Assembly: GCF_014694385.1 (NCBI RefSeq)
Contig: NZ_JAAOCA010000011.1
Location: forward strand, 1-64,000
Reading direction: 5' to 3'
Source: Pseudomonas typographi
Lineage (GTDB): Bacteria; Pseudomonadota; Gammaproteobacteria; Pseudomonadales; Pseudomonadaceae
Length of the DNA stretch: 64,000 nucleotides
The notes under the pieces were generated by a model, which saw nothing but the letters and a program-made list of their open reading frames with translations, did no database searches and was not told the DNA's origin. This document shows, one piece after another, positions 54,818-64,000 of this stretch. Within the stretch, counting starts at the first letter, position 1. Each line of letters opens with the position of its first letter. A program made the translations under genes and the position numbers.

Positions 54818-57800
54818 TTAGCTCTCGACCATGGCCATCGCCGCTTCCACGTCCACCGCCACCAGCCGCGAACAACCTGGTTCGTGCATGGTCACACCCA
54901 TCAATTGGTCGGCCATTTCCATGGCGATTTTGTTGTGGGTGATGTAAATGAACTGCACGGTCTGCGACATCTCCTTGACCAGCCGGGCGTAGCGCCCGAC
55001 GTTAGCGTCGTCCAGCGGTGCATCCACTTCGTCGAGCATGCAGAACGGCGCGGGGTTGAGCTGGAAAATGGAAAACACCAGGGCCAAGGCGGTCAGGGCT
55101 TTTTCGCCACCGGACAACAAATGAATGGTGCTGTTCTTCTTGCCCGGTGGCCGGGCCATGATCGTTACCCCAGTATCGAGTAGATCTTCGCCCGTCAGTT
55201 CCAAATAAGCGGAACCGCCGCCGAAAACTTTCGGAAAAAGTGCCTGTAAACCGCCGTTGACCTTGTCGAAGGTGTCTTTGAAACGGTTGCGGGTTTCCTT
55301 GTCGATTTTGCGAATCACGTTTTCCAGGGTATCCAGCGCCTCGACCAGGTCTGCATCCTGGGCATCGAGGTAGCGCTTGCGCTCGGACTGCTGTTGGTAT
55401 TCGTCGATGGCCGCCAGGTTGATGGCGCCCAGCCGCTGGATGCGCGCGTCGACCCGCTCCAGCTGTTGCTCGGCACCCTGCTCGCTGGCCTCGGGCGCTA
55501 GGGTATCGAGCACCCCGTGCAGGTCGTAGCCATCGGCGCGCAATTGGTCTTGTAAGGCGGTGCGGCGCACGCTCAGCGCTTGCCATTCCATGCGGTATTG
55601 TTCCAATTGGCCACGCAACAACTGCGCCTGTTGCTCAGCCTGGCTACGGCGCTTTTCCGCTTCACGCAGTTCCCGGTCGGCGTCTTCCATGGCGGCACGG
55701 GCGCTGCGCAATTCGTCGTCCACGGCCAGGCGCTGTTCGAGCAGCGCTTCAAGCTTCAGGCGCAGTTCTTCGAGCGGTGCGTCGCCCTCTTCAAGGTTCA
55801 GCGCCAGTTGTTCCTGGCGCTCAAGCAGCCGTGCCGCTTGCAGTTGCAGGCGCTCCAAGGCCTGGCCGGTAGAGGCATGCTGGGCCCGCAGCGAGCCCAG
55901 GCGCAGCGCCAACTGGTGGGCTTTATCCTGCGCCAGGCGCGCGGCCTGGCGTACCTGTTCGAGCCGCTCACGCACCCGGTCGCGTTCAGCCATCAGTTGT
56001 TCACGTTGTTCGGTGTCTTCGCCCATGGTGTCGAGCGCGGCCTGCAGCAGCAGGCGCGATTCGCCGATGGCTTCGGTTTCCACGGCGCGCTGTTCGGCCA
56101 ACTCAGCCAGTTCTTCATCGAGGCGGCGCTGGCGCAAGGTCAATTGCTCGGCGCGGGCTTGGCCGGCCGAGAGCTGAGCCTTGAGCTCGCCCTGCTGGCG
56201 GCCAGCGCCCTGCAATTGCCGGTGCAATTGTTCGCGTGCCCGCTCTTGCTCGGCCTGGGCATGGCGCAGGGTATCCAGGCGCTGGTCCAGTTCGGCCAAC
56301 GCCTGCAGGCCCTGCGCCCGGCGCGCCTGCAACGCTTCGATCTCCTGGGCCCGGGCGAGTACCCCGCCCTGCGCCTCGTTGCCCCGGCTTACCCGCAAAA
56401 AGTGCCGGCCCACCCAGTAACCCTCACGGGTGGCCAGGCTATGCCCTTCGGGCAAATGCGCACGTTGCGCCAGGGCCTGCTCCAGGCTGTCGGCCGGGTG
56501 CACCGTGGCCAGCCATGGGCTGAGGTCCACCGGGCTTTGGACCTTCGCCAACAGGCAGCCGGCATCCACCGTGGTGGGTACCGCCGCTTGGGCGCTGTGT
56601 AGGCGCAGTTGGCCCTGTTCGAAACGTGCGTAATCCAATGCGGCCAGGTCATCGACCAGCACGGCTTGCAGGTCGGCCCCCAGCACCGCCTCGACTGCCT
56701 GCTCCCAGCCGGCGTCTACCTTGAGCCCCTGCGCCAGCCGTGGGCGTTGCGCCAAGCCCTGGCCCGCGAGCCATTCGGCGGTGCCGCTGCCGGGCTCCAA
56801 CGCCGCCTGCTGCAATGCTTCCAGCGAGGCCAGGCGGCCTTCCAGGCGCTGCAATTCGCCTTGCGCCTGTTGCTGTGCGGCGCTCACCGTTTGCCACTGC
56901 TGGCGGGTATTTTCAAGTTGCCCGGCCTGTGCTTCGTCTTCGCCGTGCAGGGCCTGCAGTTGCAGCTCACATTCGGCCAATTGTTCGGCCCATTCGAAAA
57001 TAGCCGCCGCTTGCGGGTCGGCCGCCAGTTGGGCGCGCTCCTCACCCAGGCGGCGCTGGCGCTCGGCCAGCCGTTCCAGGCCCTGCTCCAATTGCGCGAT
57101 GCGCGCCTGCTGCACCTCGGCCTGGCGGCGTGGCTCGGCGGAGCGGGTATTGAACTGGTCCCAGCGCTCCTGCCAGGCGCGTTGGGCGGCTTCGGCGTGT
57201 TCCAGTGCGGCGGCGCCCTCTTCGGCGGCGGCCGCGGCCAATTCGTGTTCAGGTTCGAGCATCGCCAGCTCTTCACCGAGGGTGGCCAGCAAGGTGTGGT
57301 CGTGGCCCAGGTGCGATTCGGTTTCCTGGCGGGCACGCTCGGCCTCTTTGAGGTCGTCGTGCAATTGGCGCAGGCGCTGCTGGCCATGCTGGATGCTTTG
57401 CTCGACGCGGGCGATGTCACCGCCCACCGAATAGAACCGCGCCTGCACCTGATTGAAGCGTTCGGAAAGCTCATGGTGGCCGTCGCGAAGCCGTTCGATG
57501 CTGGCGTCGGCGCTGCGCTGGTCAGCCACCAATGCCTCGAAGCTGACTTCCTGGTCGCCAATCACGCCTTCACGCTGCGCCACCTGTTCGTTCAGCGCGC
57601 GCCAGCGCAAGGCAGCCAGTTGCGCCTTGAGCTGGCGTTCCTCGGCCTTGTACTGTTGGTATTGCTCTGCCGCCTGGGCCTGGCGATGCAGGCGTTCAAG
57701 CTGGCGCTCGAGCTCTTGGCGCAGGTCGGTCAGGCGCTCGAGGTTCTCGAAGGTGCGGCGGATGCGGTTTTCGGTTTCGCGCCGGCGCTCCTTGTACTTG

Positions 57801-58312
57801 GAAATGCCCGCGGCTTCTTCGATGAAGTTGCGCAGCTCTTCGGGCCGGGCTTCGATCAGCTTGCTGATCATGCCCTGCTCGATGATCGAATAGCTGCGCG
57901 CGCCCAAGCCCGTACCGAGGAAGATATCGGTGATGTCGCGCCGGCGGCACTTGGTGCCATTGAGGTAGTAGGCGTTTTGCCCGTCGCGGGTTACCTTGCG
58001 GCGGATGGAGATTTCGGCGTAGGCGGCGTATTCGCCCACCAGGGTGGTTTCGCTGTTATCGAAGATCAGCTCGATGCTGGCTTGGCTCACCGGTTTGCGG
58101 CTGGTCGAGCCGTTGAAGATCACGTCGGTCATCGACTCGCCGCGCAGGTTCTTCGCCGAGCTTTCACCCATCACCCAGCGCACGGCGTCGATGATGTTCG
58201 ATTTGCCGCAGCCATTGGGGCCCACCACCGCCGCCATGTTGCTGGGGAAGTTGACCGTGGTGGGGTCGACGAACGACTTGAAGCCGGCCAGGCGAATGCA
58301 TTTAAGGCGCAC
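54818..58312 (-). CDS. smc: Chromosome segregation/condensation ATPase SMC
   Basis: A 1164-residue SMC protein. The head starts with Walker A (GPNGCGKSNIIDAV, residues 31-44). A long coiled coil (about 170-500) leads to the hinge (about 510-640, GWEQAVEAVLGADLQAVLVDD), then a second coiled coil. The C-terminal head has the signature LLSGGEKALTALAL and Walker B FCMLDEVDAPLDD. It compacts and organises the chromosome. The start is GTG 58312, two bases after the stop of the upstream GntR gene, so both are on one transcript. Confidence 0.96.
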   Translation of the reverse strand: MRLKCIRLAGFKSFVDPTTVNFPSNMAAVVGPNGCGKSNIIDAVRWVMGESSAKNLRGESMTDVIFNGSTSRKPVSQASIELIFDNSETTLVGEYAAYAEISIRRKVTRDGQNAYYLNGTKCRRRDITDIFLGTGLGARSYSIIEQGMISKLIEARPEELRNFIEEAAGISKYKERRRETENRIRRTFENLERLTDLRQELERQLERLHRQAQAAEQYQQYKAEERQLKAQLAALRWRALNEQVAQREGVIGDQEVSFEALVADQRSADASIERLRDGHHELSERFNQVQARFYSVGGDIARVEQSIQHGQQRLRQLHDDLKEAERARQETESHLGHDHTLLATLGEELAMLEPEHELAAAAAEEGAAALEHAEAAQRAWQERWDQFNTRSAEPRRQAEVQQARIAQLEQGLERLAERQRRLGEERAQLAADPQAAAIFEWAEQLAECELQLQALHGEDEAQAGQLENTRQQWQTVSAAQQQAQGELQRLEGRLASLEALQQAALEPGSGTAEWLAGQGLAQRPRLAQGLKVDAGWEQAVEAVLGADLQAVLVDDLAALDYARFEQGQLRLHSAQAAVPTTVDAGCLLAKVQSPVDLSPWLATVHPADSLEQALAQRAHLPEGHSLATREGYWVGRHFLRVSRGNEAQGGVLARAQEIEALQARRAQGLQALAELDQRLDTLRHAQAEQERAREQLHRQLQGAGRQQGELKAQLSAGQARAEQLTLRQRRLDEELAELAEQRAVETEAIGESRLLLQAALDTMGEDTEQREQLMAERDRVRERLEQVRQAARLAQDKAHQLALRLGSLRAQHASTGQALERLQLQAARLLERQEQLALNLEEGDAPLEELRLKLEALLEQRLAVDDELRSARAAMEDADRELREAEKRRSQAEQQAQLLRGQLEQYRMEWQALSVRRTALQDQLRADGYDLHGVLDTLAPEASEQGAEQQLERVDARIQRLGAINLAAIDEYQQQSERKRYLDAQDADLVEALDTLENVIRKIDKETRNRFKDTFDKVNGGLQALFPKVFGGGSAYLELTGEDLLDTGVTIMARPPGKKNSTIHLLSGGEKALTALALVFSIFQLNPAPFCMLDEVDAPLDDANVGRYARLVKEMSQTVQFIYITHNKIAMEMADQLMGVTMHEPGCSRLVAVDVEAAMAMVES

Positions 58313-58314
58313 GG

Positions 58315-58974
58315 TCAGGCGGCCTCCAGTGCCGCCAGCACCTGCTCGCAGCTACGCTGGCCATAGGCGGTGAGCACTTGGCGGATGCCGGCGAAGTGGC
58401 GCGCGCGCACCGCTTCGAGCAAGCGCGTGAATAACAGCAGGTATTCGTTCATCGACGCCTTGCGTTGTTCGAGCGCCAGGCAATACTGGCGGCTCATGGC
58501 CGGTTGCAGGTTCTCGACGGTTTCCTGCAAATAAGGGTTGTTGGCGAACGGGTAAGCGGCACGCATCACATTGAAGCTGTCGTCGACGAAGGCGTTGATG
58601 TCCTGCCGTTCCCGGGCAGTTTCCAGGCGCGTTTGCAACATCAGGAACGGTGCCAGGTCTTCGGCGTTCTGCCAACGCTCGGCCACGGCGTTGCCCAACA
58701 GGATGTACAGCTCGGCCATCAAGGTGCACAAGCTCTGCACATGGTGCGCCGTGATGTGCGAAACCTGGGCACCGCGGCGCGGCAAAATCACCACCAGGTG
58801 GCGCCGCTCCAGTATCAGCAGCGCCTCGCGCACCGAGCCGCGGCTCACGGCCAGGGCCTGGGTAACTTTTTGTTCCTGAATGCGTTCGCCGGGGCGCAGT
58901 TCGGCGCGGATAATCCGTTCGGCCAAGTGCTGGGCGATTTGTTCGGCGAGGCTGTCGTTAGCCTTGAACGTCAT
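58315..58974 (-). CDS. GntR-family (FadR/FCD) transcriptional regulator
   Basis: A 219-residue regulator with an N-terminal winged helix (LAEQIAQHLAERIIRAELRPGERI, then LAVSRGSVREALLILERRHLV) and an FCD helical effector domain (about 90-210). The ATG at 58974 has AAGGA seven bases upstream; longer readings are not supported. It is divergent from xdhABC over about 300 bases that contain a large palindrome, so it probably represses the purine catabolic operon and itself. It also sits immediately before smc and must share a transcript with it. The ligand may be a purine or related metabolite (inference). Confidence 0.9.
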   Translation of the reverse strand: MTFKANDSLAEQIAQHLAERIIRAELRPGERIQEQKVTQALAVSRGSVREALLILERRHLVVILPRRGAQVSHITAHHVQSLCTLMAELYILLGNAVAERWQNAEDLAPFLMLQTRLETARERQDINAFVDDSFNVMRAAYPFANNPYLQETVENLQPAMSRQYCLALEQRKASMNEYLLLFTRLLEAVRARHFAGIRQVLTAYGQRSCEQVLAALEAA

Positions 58975-59097
58975 GATGGTCCTTGCGCATCGGAGGGTTG
59001 GCCAGCGGCGATTGTATAGCAATTGCAGGGCAAAATAGCAGGCACGGCTGGCACGGATTAAGCACGTAAGCCCTGTGAGGTGGGGCCTGCTACCGAT

Positions 59098-59138
59098 GCT
59101 GACTACAAGGTCAGAAAACATTTGACCGAAAAGTCAGC
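59098..59138. promoter_or_regulatory. 41-bp composite palindrome, candidate GntR operator
   Basis: GCTGACT-N4-GGTCA-N9-TGACC-N4-AGTCAGC: two nested inverted repeats with the same centre and equal spacing. It overlaps the -35 region of the xdhA promoter, a position suited to repression by the adjacent GntR protein. Confidence 0.65.
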
Positions 59139-59150
59139 TATCAATACATT
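59122..59150 (+). promoter_or_regulatory. Sigma-70 promoter of xdhABC
   Basis: TTGACC, 17 bases, TACATT. Initiation would be near 59157, giving a leader of about 125 bases before xdhA. The -35 hexamer lies inside the palindrome at 59098-59138. Confidence 0.6.
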
Positions 59151-59281
59151 CACCGCCATTGGTGCGTGCCTCATGCATTCGGGCAAGCAATGGCAACGCA
59201 GCCCGGCAGCACACGGCTGCAGCCAACGGCTGAAGCACCCTACCCGCCCCATAACAAACCCGCCCGCGAGAGGCACGCACC

Positions 59282-60733
59282 GTGATCCAGTTTCTCCTTA
59301 ACCAGCAACTGTGCACCGAAGATAAGCTGGACCCGAACCTGACGGTTTTGCAATACCTGCGCCAGCGTGGCCGTACCGGTACCAAGGAAGGCTGCGCCAG
59401 CGGTGACTGTGGCGCCTGCACCGTGGTGGTGGGTGAACTGAGCCAGGGGCCTGGCGGCCAACCGAGCCTGCGCTACCGCAGCGTCAATGCTTGCCTCACC
59501 TTCGTCGCCTCGCTGCATGGCAAGCAACTGCTCAGCGTCGAAGACCTCAAGCACCAGGGCCACCTGCACAGCGTGCAACGCGCCATGGCCGATTGCCACG
59601 GCTCGCAGTGCGGCTTTTGCACGCCCGGTTTCGTGATGTCGCTGTTCGCTTTGCAAAAAAACGCCAGCGAACCGTGCCGCCAGCGCGCCGAAGAAGCCTT
59701 GGCCGGCAACTTGTGCCGCTGCACGGGCTACCGGCCGATCCTCGCCGCCGCCGAACAGGCCCTGAGCGCCCCGGCCGTGGACCGCTTCGATGCGCTCAAG
59801 GCCGACACCATGCTGCGCTTGCAGAACATCGCCGCGCAGGGCAGCGCATCGCTGCAGCGCGACGGCACAGCTTGCCTGTTGCCCACGCGCCTCGATGAAC
59901 TGGCCGCGCAGTACCTTGCCGAGCCCAGCGCACGGCTGTTGGCCGGCGGTACCGACCTGGCCCTGGAAGTGACCCAGGCGCACCGCGCGGTACCGCGAAT
60001 GATCTACCTCGGCAATGTGGCCGAGCTCAAGGGCGTTACCACCTTCGACGACCGCCTGGAAATCGGCGCGGCCACGGCGCTGACCGACTGCTACCCGGTG
60101 CTGGCGGCCGAGTACCCGGACTTCGGCCACCTGCTGCAACGCTTTGCCGCGTTGCAAATCCGCAACCAGGGCACCTTGGGCGGCAATATAGCCAATGCTT
60201 CACCGATCGGTGACTCGCCGCCCTTGCTGATCGCCCTGGGCGCGAGCCTGATACTGCGCCAGGGCACACGCCAGCGCAGTATGGCCTTGGAAGACTTCTT
60301 CATCGATTACCGCGCCACCGCCCGCGAGCCGGGGGAGTTCATCGAGAAGGTGATCGTACCGCGGGCGACCGCCGGCCAGGCGTTTCGCGCCTATAAGGTG
60401 TCCAAGCGCTTGGACGATGACATTTCAGCGGTGTGCGCGGCGATCAACCTGTGGCTCGACAATGGCGTGGTGCGCCAGGCACGGGTGGCATTCGGCGGCA
60501 TGGCGGCGACCCCCAAACGCGCGTATGCGGCCGAGGCGGCGCTGGCTGGCAAGGTGTTCAACGCCGCCACCGTGGAGGCCGCCTGTGCGGCGTTGGCCGG
60601 GGCATTCACACCGCTGTCGGACTTTCGCGCCAGCCGCGAGTATCGCCTGCACGCCGCACAGAACCTGCTGCGGCGCTGCCACATCGAGCTGACCCAGCCC
60701 AAGGTTGCCACGCGGGTGACCGACTATGTCTAA
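59282..60733 (+). CDS. xdhA: Xanthine dehydrogenase small subunit (2Fe-2S/FAD)
   Basis: A 483-residue subunit. Residues 1-90 form a ferredoxin domain (EGCASGDCGACTVVV), followed by a second [2Fe-2S] helical domain (QCGFCTPGFVMS and CRCTGYRPI). The C-terminal FAD domain has LLAGGTDLALEV, LGGNIANASPIGDSPP and a CO-dehydrogenase-flavoprotein end. It carries electrons from the molybdenum site to NAD. Start is GTG 59282 (MIQFLLNQQ). The stop overlaps the xdhB start by eight bases. Confidence 0.95.
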   Translation: MIQFLLNQQLCTEDKLDPNLTVLQYLRQRGRTGTKEGCASGDCGACTVVVGELSQGPGGQPSLRYRSVNACLTFVASLHGKQLLSVEDLKHQGHLHSVQRAMADCHGSQCGFCTPGFVMSLFALQKNASEPCRQRAEEALAGNLCRCTGYRPILAAAEQALSAPAVDRFDALKADTMLRLQNIAAQGSASLQRDGTACLLPTRLDELAAQYLAEPSARLLAGGTDLALEVTQAHRAVPRMIYLGNVAELKGVTTFDDRLEIGAATALTDCYPVLAAEYPDFGHLLQRFAALQIRNQGTLGGNIANASPIGDSPPLLIALGASLILRQGTRQRSMALEDFFIDYRATAREPGEFIEKVIVPRATAGQAFRAYKVSKRLDDDISAVCAAINLWLDNGVVRQARVAFGGMAATPKRAYAAEAALAGKVFNAATVEAACAALAGAFTPLSDFRASREYRLHAAQNLLRRCHIELTQPKVATRVTDYV

Positions 60734-63119
60734 GCACGCCGAACACCACAGCGCCGAACAAATGGCCGAGCTATTCCGCCAGGGTATCCACACCGGCGTG
60801 GGCAAGCCGATCAAGCATGAAAGCGCTGATAAGCATGTGGCGGGCGAGGCGCAGTACATCGACGACCGCCTCGAATTCCCTAACCAACTGCATGTGTACG
60901 CACGGTTGTCAGACCGCGCCCACGCCCGCATCCTGCGTATCGACACCGCGCCGTGTTATGGTTTCCCTGGCGTGCGTATCGCCATTACCCATGAAGACAT
61001 CCCCGGCCTTAAAGACATCGGCCCGCTGCTGCCGGGTGACCCGCTGCTGGCCATCGACACCGTCGAGTACGTGGGCCAGCCGGTGCTGGCGGTGGCCGCC
61101 GGTGACATGGCCACGGCGCGCCAAGCGGCGCTGGCGGCCATCGTCGAGTACGAAGACCTCGAACCGGTACTGGACGTGGTCCAGGCGCTGCGCAAACGCC
61201 ATTTCGTGCTCGAAAGCCATACCCACCAGCGCGGCGATTCGGCCACGGCCCTGGCCACCGCCCCACACCGCTTGCAGGGCACGCTGCACATCGGCGGGCA
61301 AGAGCACTTTTACCTCGAAACGCAAATTGCCTCGGTGATGCCCACCGAAGACGGCGGCATGCTGGTGTACAGTTCCACGCAAAACCCCACCGAAGTGCAA
61401 AAGCTGGTGGCCGAGGTGCTGGGCGTGCCGATGAACCACGTGGCGGTCGACATGCGCCGCATGGGCGGCGGCTTCGGCGGCAAGGAGACCCAAGCGGCCA
61501 GCCCCGCCTGCCTGTGCGCGGTGGTGGCCAGGCTCACCGGCCAGCCCACCAAGATGCGCCTGCAGCGGGTCGAAGACATGCTCACCACCGGCAAGCGCCA
61601 CCCGTTCTACGTTGAATATGACGTCGGCTTCGACGCCAGCGGCCGCTTGCATGGCATCGCCTTGGAGCTGGCCGGCAACTGCGGCTGCTCGCCAGATTTA
61701 TCCGCCTCGATCGTCGACCGTGCCATGTTCCATGCCGACAATGCCTATTACTTGGGCGACGCTACCATCAACGGCCACCGCTGCAAGACCCACACGGCCT
61801 CCAACACGGCCTACCGGGGCTTCGGCGGCCCGCAGGGGATGGTCGCCATCGAAGAGGTGATGGACCGCATCGCCCGCCACCTGCAGCTAGACCCACTGGC
61901 CGTGCGCAAGGCCAATTACTACGGCAAGGATGAGCGCAACGTGACCCACTACTACCAGACCGTGGAGCACAACCTCATCGCCGAGATGACCGAGCAACTG
62001 GAAGCCAGCGCGCAGTACGCCCAGCGCCGCGAAGCCATCCGCCACTTCAATGCCCACAGCCCGGTGCTGAAAAAAGGCCTGGCGCTGACCCCGGTGAAGT
62101 TTGGCATCTCGTTTACCGCCAGCTTTCTCAACCAGGCGGGCGCGCTGGTGCACCTGTATACCGACGGCAGCATCCACCTGAACCACGGCGGCACCGAAAT
62201 GGGCCAAGGGCTGAACACCAAGGTGGCGCAGGTGGTGGCCGAGGTATTCCAAGTAGAGGTCAGCCGCATCAAGATCACCGCCACCCACACCGAGAAAGTG
62301 CCCAACACCTCGCCAACAGCCGCCTCCAGCGGTGCCGACCTCAACGGCAAGGCCGCGCAGAACGCCGCCGAAACGATCAAACAGCGGTTGGTGGAATTCG
62401 CCACCCGGCATTGGAACGTCAGCCCCGAGGATGTCGAGTTTCGTGGGGGCCAGGTGCGCGTGCGGGAACAGTTGGTAAGCTTCGACACCTTGGTGCAACT
62501 GGCGTATTTCAACCAGGTGTCGCTGTCGAGCACCGGTTTCTACAAAACCCCGAAGATCTACTACGATCGCGCCCAGGCGCGCGGCAGGCCGTTCTATTAC
62601 TTTGCCTTTGGCGCGGCCTGCAGCGAGGTGATCATCGACACCCTCACCGGCGAGTACAAGCTGCTGCGCACCGATATCCTGCATGATGTGGGCGACTCGC
62701 TGAACCCGGCGATCGACATCGGCCAAGTCGAGGGCGGCTTTGCGCAAGGCATGGGCTGGCTCACCACCGAAGAGCTGGTGTGGAATGCCCAGGGCAAGCT
62801 GGTGACCAATGGCCCGGCCAGCTACAAGATCCCGGCGGTGGCCGACATGCCGGCGGATTTTCGCGTGCAGTTGGTAGAAAACCGCAAGAACCCCGAACAC
62901 ACCGTGTTCCATTCCAAAGCCGTGGGTGAGCCGCCGTTCATGCTCGGCATCAGCGTGTGGTGTGCCCTCAAGGACGCGGTGGCGAGCCTGGCCGGCTACC
63001 GCGTGCAGCCGAACATCGACGCCCCGGCCACCCCCGAACGGGTGTTCTGGGGCTGCGAGCAGATGCGTGCCGTGGTTCGCCAGCCCCACGCTGACACCGC
63101 GCCGTTGCCGGAGGTTTGA
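60726..63119 (+). CDS. xdhB: Xanthine dehydrogenase large, molybdopterin-binding subunit
   Basis: A 797-residue molybdenum cofactor subunit. Family motifs include GGGFGGKETQAA, AYRGFGGPQGM, EMGQGLNTK and the catalytic glutamate in VGEPPFMLG near the C-terminus. It hydroxylates hypoxanthine and xanthine to urate using water. The overlap with xdhA and the two-subunit organisation are typical of gammaproteobacteria. It needs molybdate and the XdhC chaperone encoded next. Confidence 0.96.
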   Translation: MSKHAEHHSAEQMAELFRQGIHTGVGKPIKHESADKHVAGEAQYIDDRLEFPNQLHVYARLSDRAHARILRIDTAPCYGFPGVRIAITHEDIPGLKDIGPLLPGDPLLAIDTVEYVGQPVLAVAAGDMATARQAALAAIVEYEDLEPVLDVVQALRKRHFVLESHTHQRGDSATALATAPHRLQGTLHIGGQEHFYLETQIASVMPTEDGGMLVYSSTQNPTEVQKLVAEVLGVPMNHVAVDMRRMGGGFGGKETQAASPACLCAVVARLTGQPTKMRLQRVEDMLTTGKRHPFYVEYDVGFDASGRLHGIALELAGNCGCSPDLSASIVDRAMFHADNAYYLGDATINGHRCKTHTASNTAYRGFGGPQGMVAIEEVMDRIARHLQLDPLAVRKANYYGKDERNVTHYYQTVEHNLIAEMTEQLEASAQYAQRREAIRHFNAHSPVLKKGLALTPVKFGISFTASFLNQAGALVHLYTDGSIHLNHGGTEMGQGLNTKVAQVVAEVFQVEVSRIKITATHTEKVPNTSPTAASSGADLNGKAAQNAAETIKQRLVEFATRHWNVSPEDVEFRGGQVRVREQLVSFDTLVQLAYFNQVSLSSTGFYKTPKIYYDRAQARGRPFYYFAFGAACSEVIIDTLTGEYKLLRTDILHDVGDSLNPAIDIGQVEGGFAQGMGWLTTEELVWNAQGKLVTNGPASYKIPAVADMPADFRVQLVENRKNPEHTVFHSKAVGEPPFMLGISVWCALKDAVASLAGYRVQPNIDAPATPERVFWGCEQMRAVVRQPHADTAPLPEV

Positions 63120-63122
63120 GCC

Positions 63123-63968
63123 ATGGCCAACTGGATCGATGCGCTGGCCGAGCTACAGGCCCAGGGTGAAGCGGGCGTACTGGTGACTATCCTTGAGGAG
63201 CACGGCTCCACCCCGCGCAACGCGGGCTCGAAGATGGTAGTCAGCGCCACTGCCCTGTACGACACCATCGGCGGCGGCCACCTGGAATACAAGGCCTTGG
63301 CCATCGCCCGCCGGCTGTTGGCCGCCGGCACCCAGCAACCGCACCTGGAGCGCTTCAGCCTGGGGGCCAGCCTGGGCCAGTGCTGCGGCGGCGCCACGGT
63401 GTTGCTGTTCGAGCCGCTGGGCCAGCCACGCGCACACATCGCCGTGTTCGGTGCCGGCCACGTCGGCCGTGCGCTGGTGCCGTTGCTGGCGAGCCTGCCG
63501 TGCCGGGTGCGCTGGGTGGATGCCCGCGAGCAGGAGTTTCCCGATGCCCTACCCGCCGGTGTGAGCCGGGTGGTCAACGACGACCCGGTGGAGGAAGCCG
63601 AGCGCCTGCCGCCCGGTAGCTACTGCATCGTGATGACCCACAACCATGCGCTGGATCTGGAACTTGCGGCGGCGATCCTGGCCCGCAACGACTTCGCCTA
63701 CTTTGGCCTGATCGGCTCGAAAACCAAACGCACGCGCTTCGAGCATCGCCTGCGCGAGCGCGGTTTCGACCCCGCGGTGGTGCAGCGCATGCGTTGCCCG
63801 ATGGGCCTGGCCGCGGTCAAGGGCAAGCTGCCGGTAGAGATCGCCGTGTCGATCGCCGCCGAAGTGATCGCCACCTATAACGCAGACTTCGGCCAGCATT
63901 CAGCCAGCCACGAACCCATCGCCCGCCTGCTGCCGCGCTCGCGCCGCGGCCAGGCCCTGCCAGGATGA
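63123..63968 (+). CDS. xdhC: Xanthine dehydrogenase accessory protein (molybdenum cofactor insertion)
   Basis: A 281-residue XdhC protein. The N-terminal domain has the ILEEHGSTPRNAGSKMVV motif, and the C-terminal Rossmann domain has IAVFGAGHVGRALVP. It binds and sulfurates the molybdenum cofactor and inserts it into XdhB. GGAGG lies before the ATG, three bases after the xdhB stop, so it is the third gene of the operon. Confidence 0.94.
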   Translation: MANWIDALAELQAQGEAGVLVTILEEHGSTPRNAGSKMVVSATALYDTIGGGHLEYKALAIARRLLAAGTQQPHLERFSLGASLGQCCGGATVLLFEPLGQPRAHIAVFGAGHVGRALVPLLASLPCRVRWVDAREQEFPDALPAGVSRVVNDDPVEEAERLPPGSYCIVMTHNHALDLELAAAILARNDFAYFGLIGSKTKRTRFEHRLRERGFDPAVVQRMRCPMGLAAVKGKLPVEIAVSIAAEVIATYNADFGQHSASHEPIARLLPRSRRGQALPG

Positions 63969-63972
63969 CCCC

Positions 63973-64000
63973 ATGCCCGCCCACGCCTACCGCAGTGCCC
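63973..64000 (+). CDS. Start of next gene of the purine operon (probably guanine deaminase)
   Basis: An ATG four bases after the xdhC stop, with AGGA at good distance, opens MPAHAYRSA before the window ends. In pseudomonads guaD follows xdhC, so guanine deaminase is expected from gene order, but nine residues cannot prove it. Confidence 0.45.

Noticed and set aside
54839..58366. Long plus-strand frames opposite smc
   Set aside because: Shadows of coiled-coil codons; smc motifs are unambiguous on the minus strand.

Overview
The window is chromosomal DNA of a GC-rich pseudomonad. The block smc-zipA-ligA, the 4.5S RNA gene, dnaX-ybaB, a Pseudomonas-type mqo, and a GntR regulator divergent from xdhABC all point to Pseudomonas. 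Two upstream sequences fit the HrpL consensus (GGAACC-N15-CCACNNA) exactly. Each precedes a gene that looks like a type III effector, so the strain probably carries an Hrp type III secretion system and is plant-associated (inference; no apparatus genes lie in the window).

Layout. 1-6000: LysR regulator, sulfonate-type binding protein with a TauD-like dioxygenase, AbrB-type permease, exported beta-propeller protein, small cysteine-containing protein. 6000-11000: PotE-type antiporter coupled to an AdiA-like PLP decarboxylase, a HigA antitoxin remnant, and an EamA exporter. 11000-17000: bestrophin channel, two-domain molybdate-binding protein, GGCT-like and M24 proteins, a LysR regulator divergent from a VanAB-like Rieske oxygenase and reductase, and a coupled pair of very small genes. 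17152-18451: HrpL-box-driven putative effector with an HExxxH motif. 18600-23019: mqo, ybaB, dnaX (recR, expected after ybaB, is absent here).

23276-51367 is an accessory region lying between the conserved dnaX and ligA genes, with the 4.5S RNA gene inside it. It starts with a T7-lysozyme-like amidase, then an HrpL-box-driven Cys/His putative effector with a CesT-like chaperone. Two small orphan genes follow. Next comes a minus-strand array of about 17 kb (43271 down to 26445): three Ig-like multidomain proteins, a 764-aa protein and a 2294-aa YD-repeat protein that share an N-terminal domain resembling clostridial P47/OrfX TULIP proteins, and an embedded pertactin-like autotransporter. A complete TccC/RHS-type protein is divergent from this array. 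The 4.5S RNA gene, a Peptidase_Mx-like metallopeptidase and an exported protein close the region. This array is the best candidate for an undescribed system.

51361-64000 is housekeeping: ligA, zipA, smc, a GntR regulator, and the purine catabolic genes xdhABC with the first bases of a further gene (probably guaD). The GntR/xdhA intergenic region holds a composite palindrome overlapping a good sigma-70 promoter.

All calls come from reading the sequence; no database search was run. Family names rest on remembered motifs and gene order.
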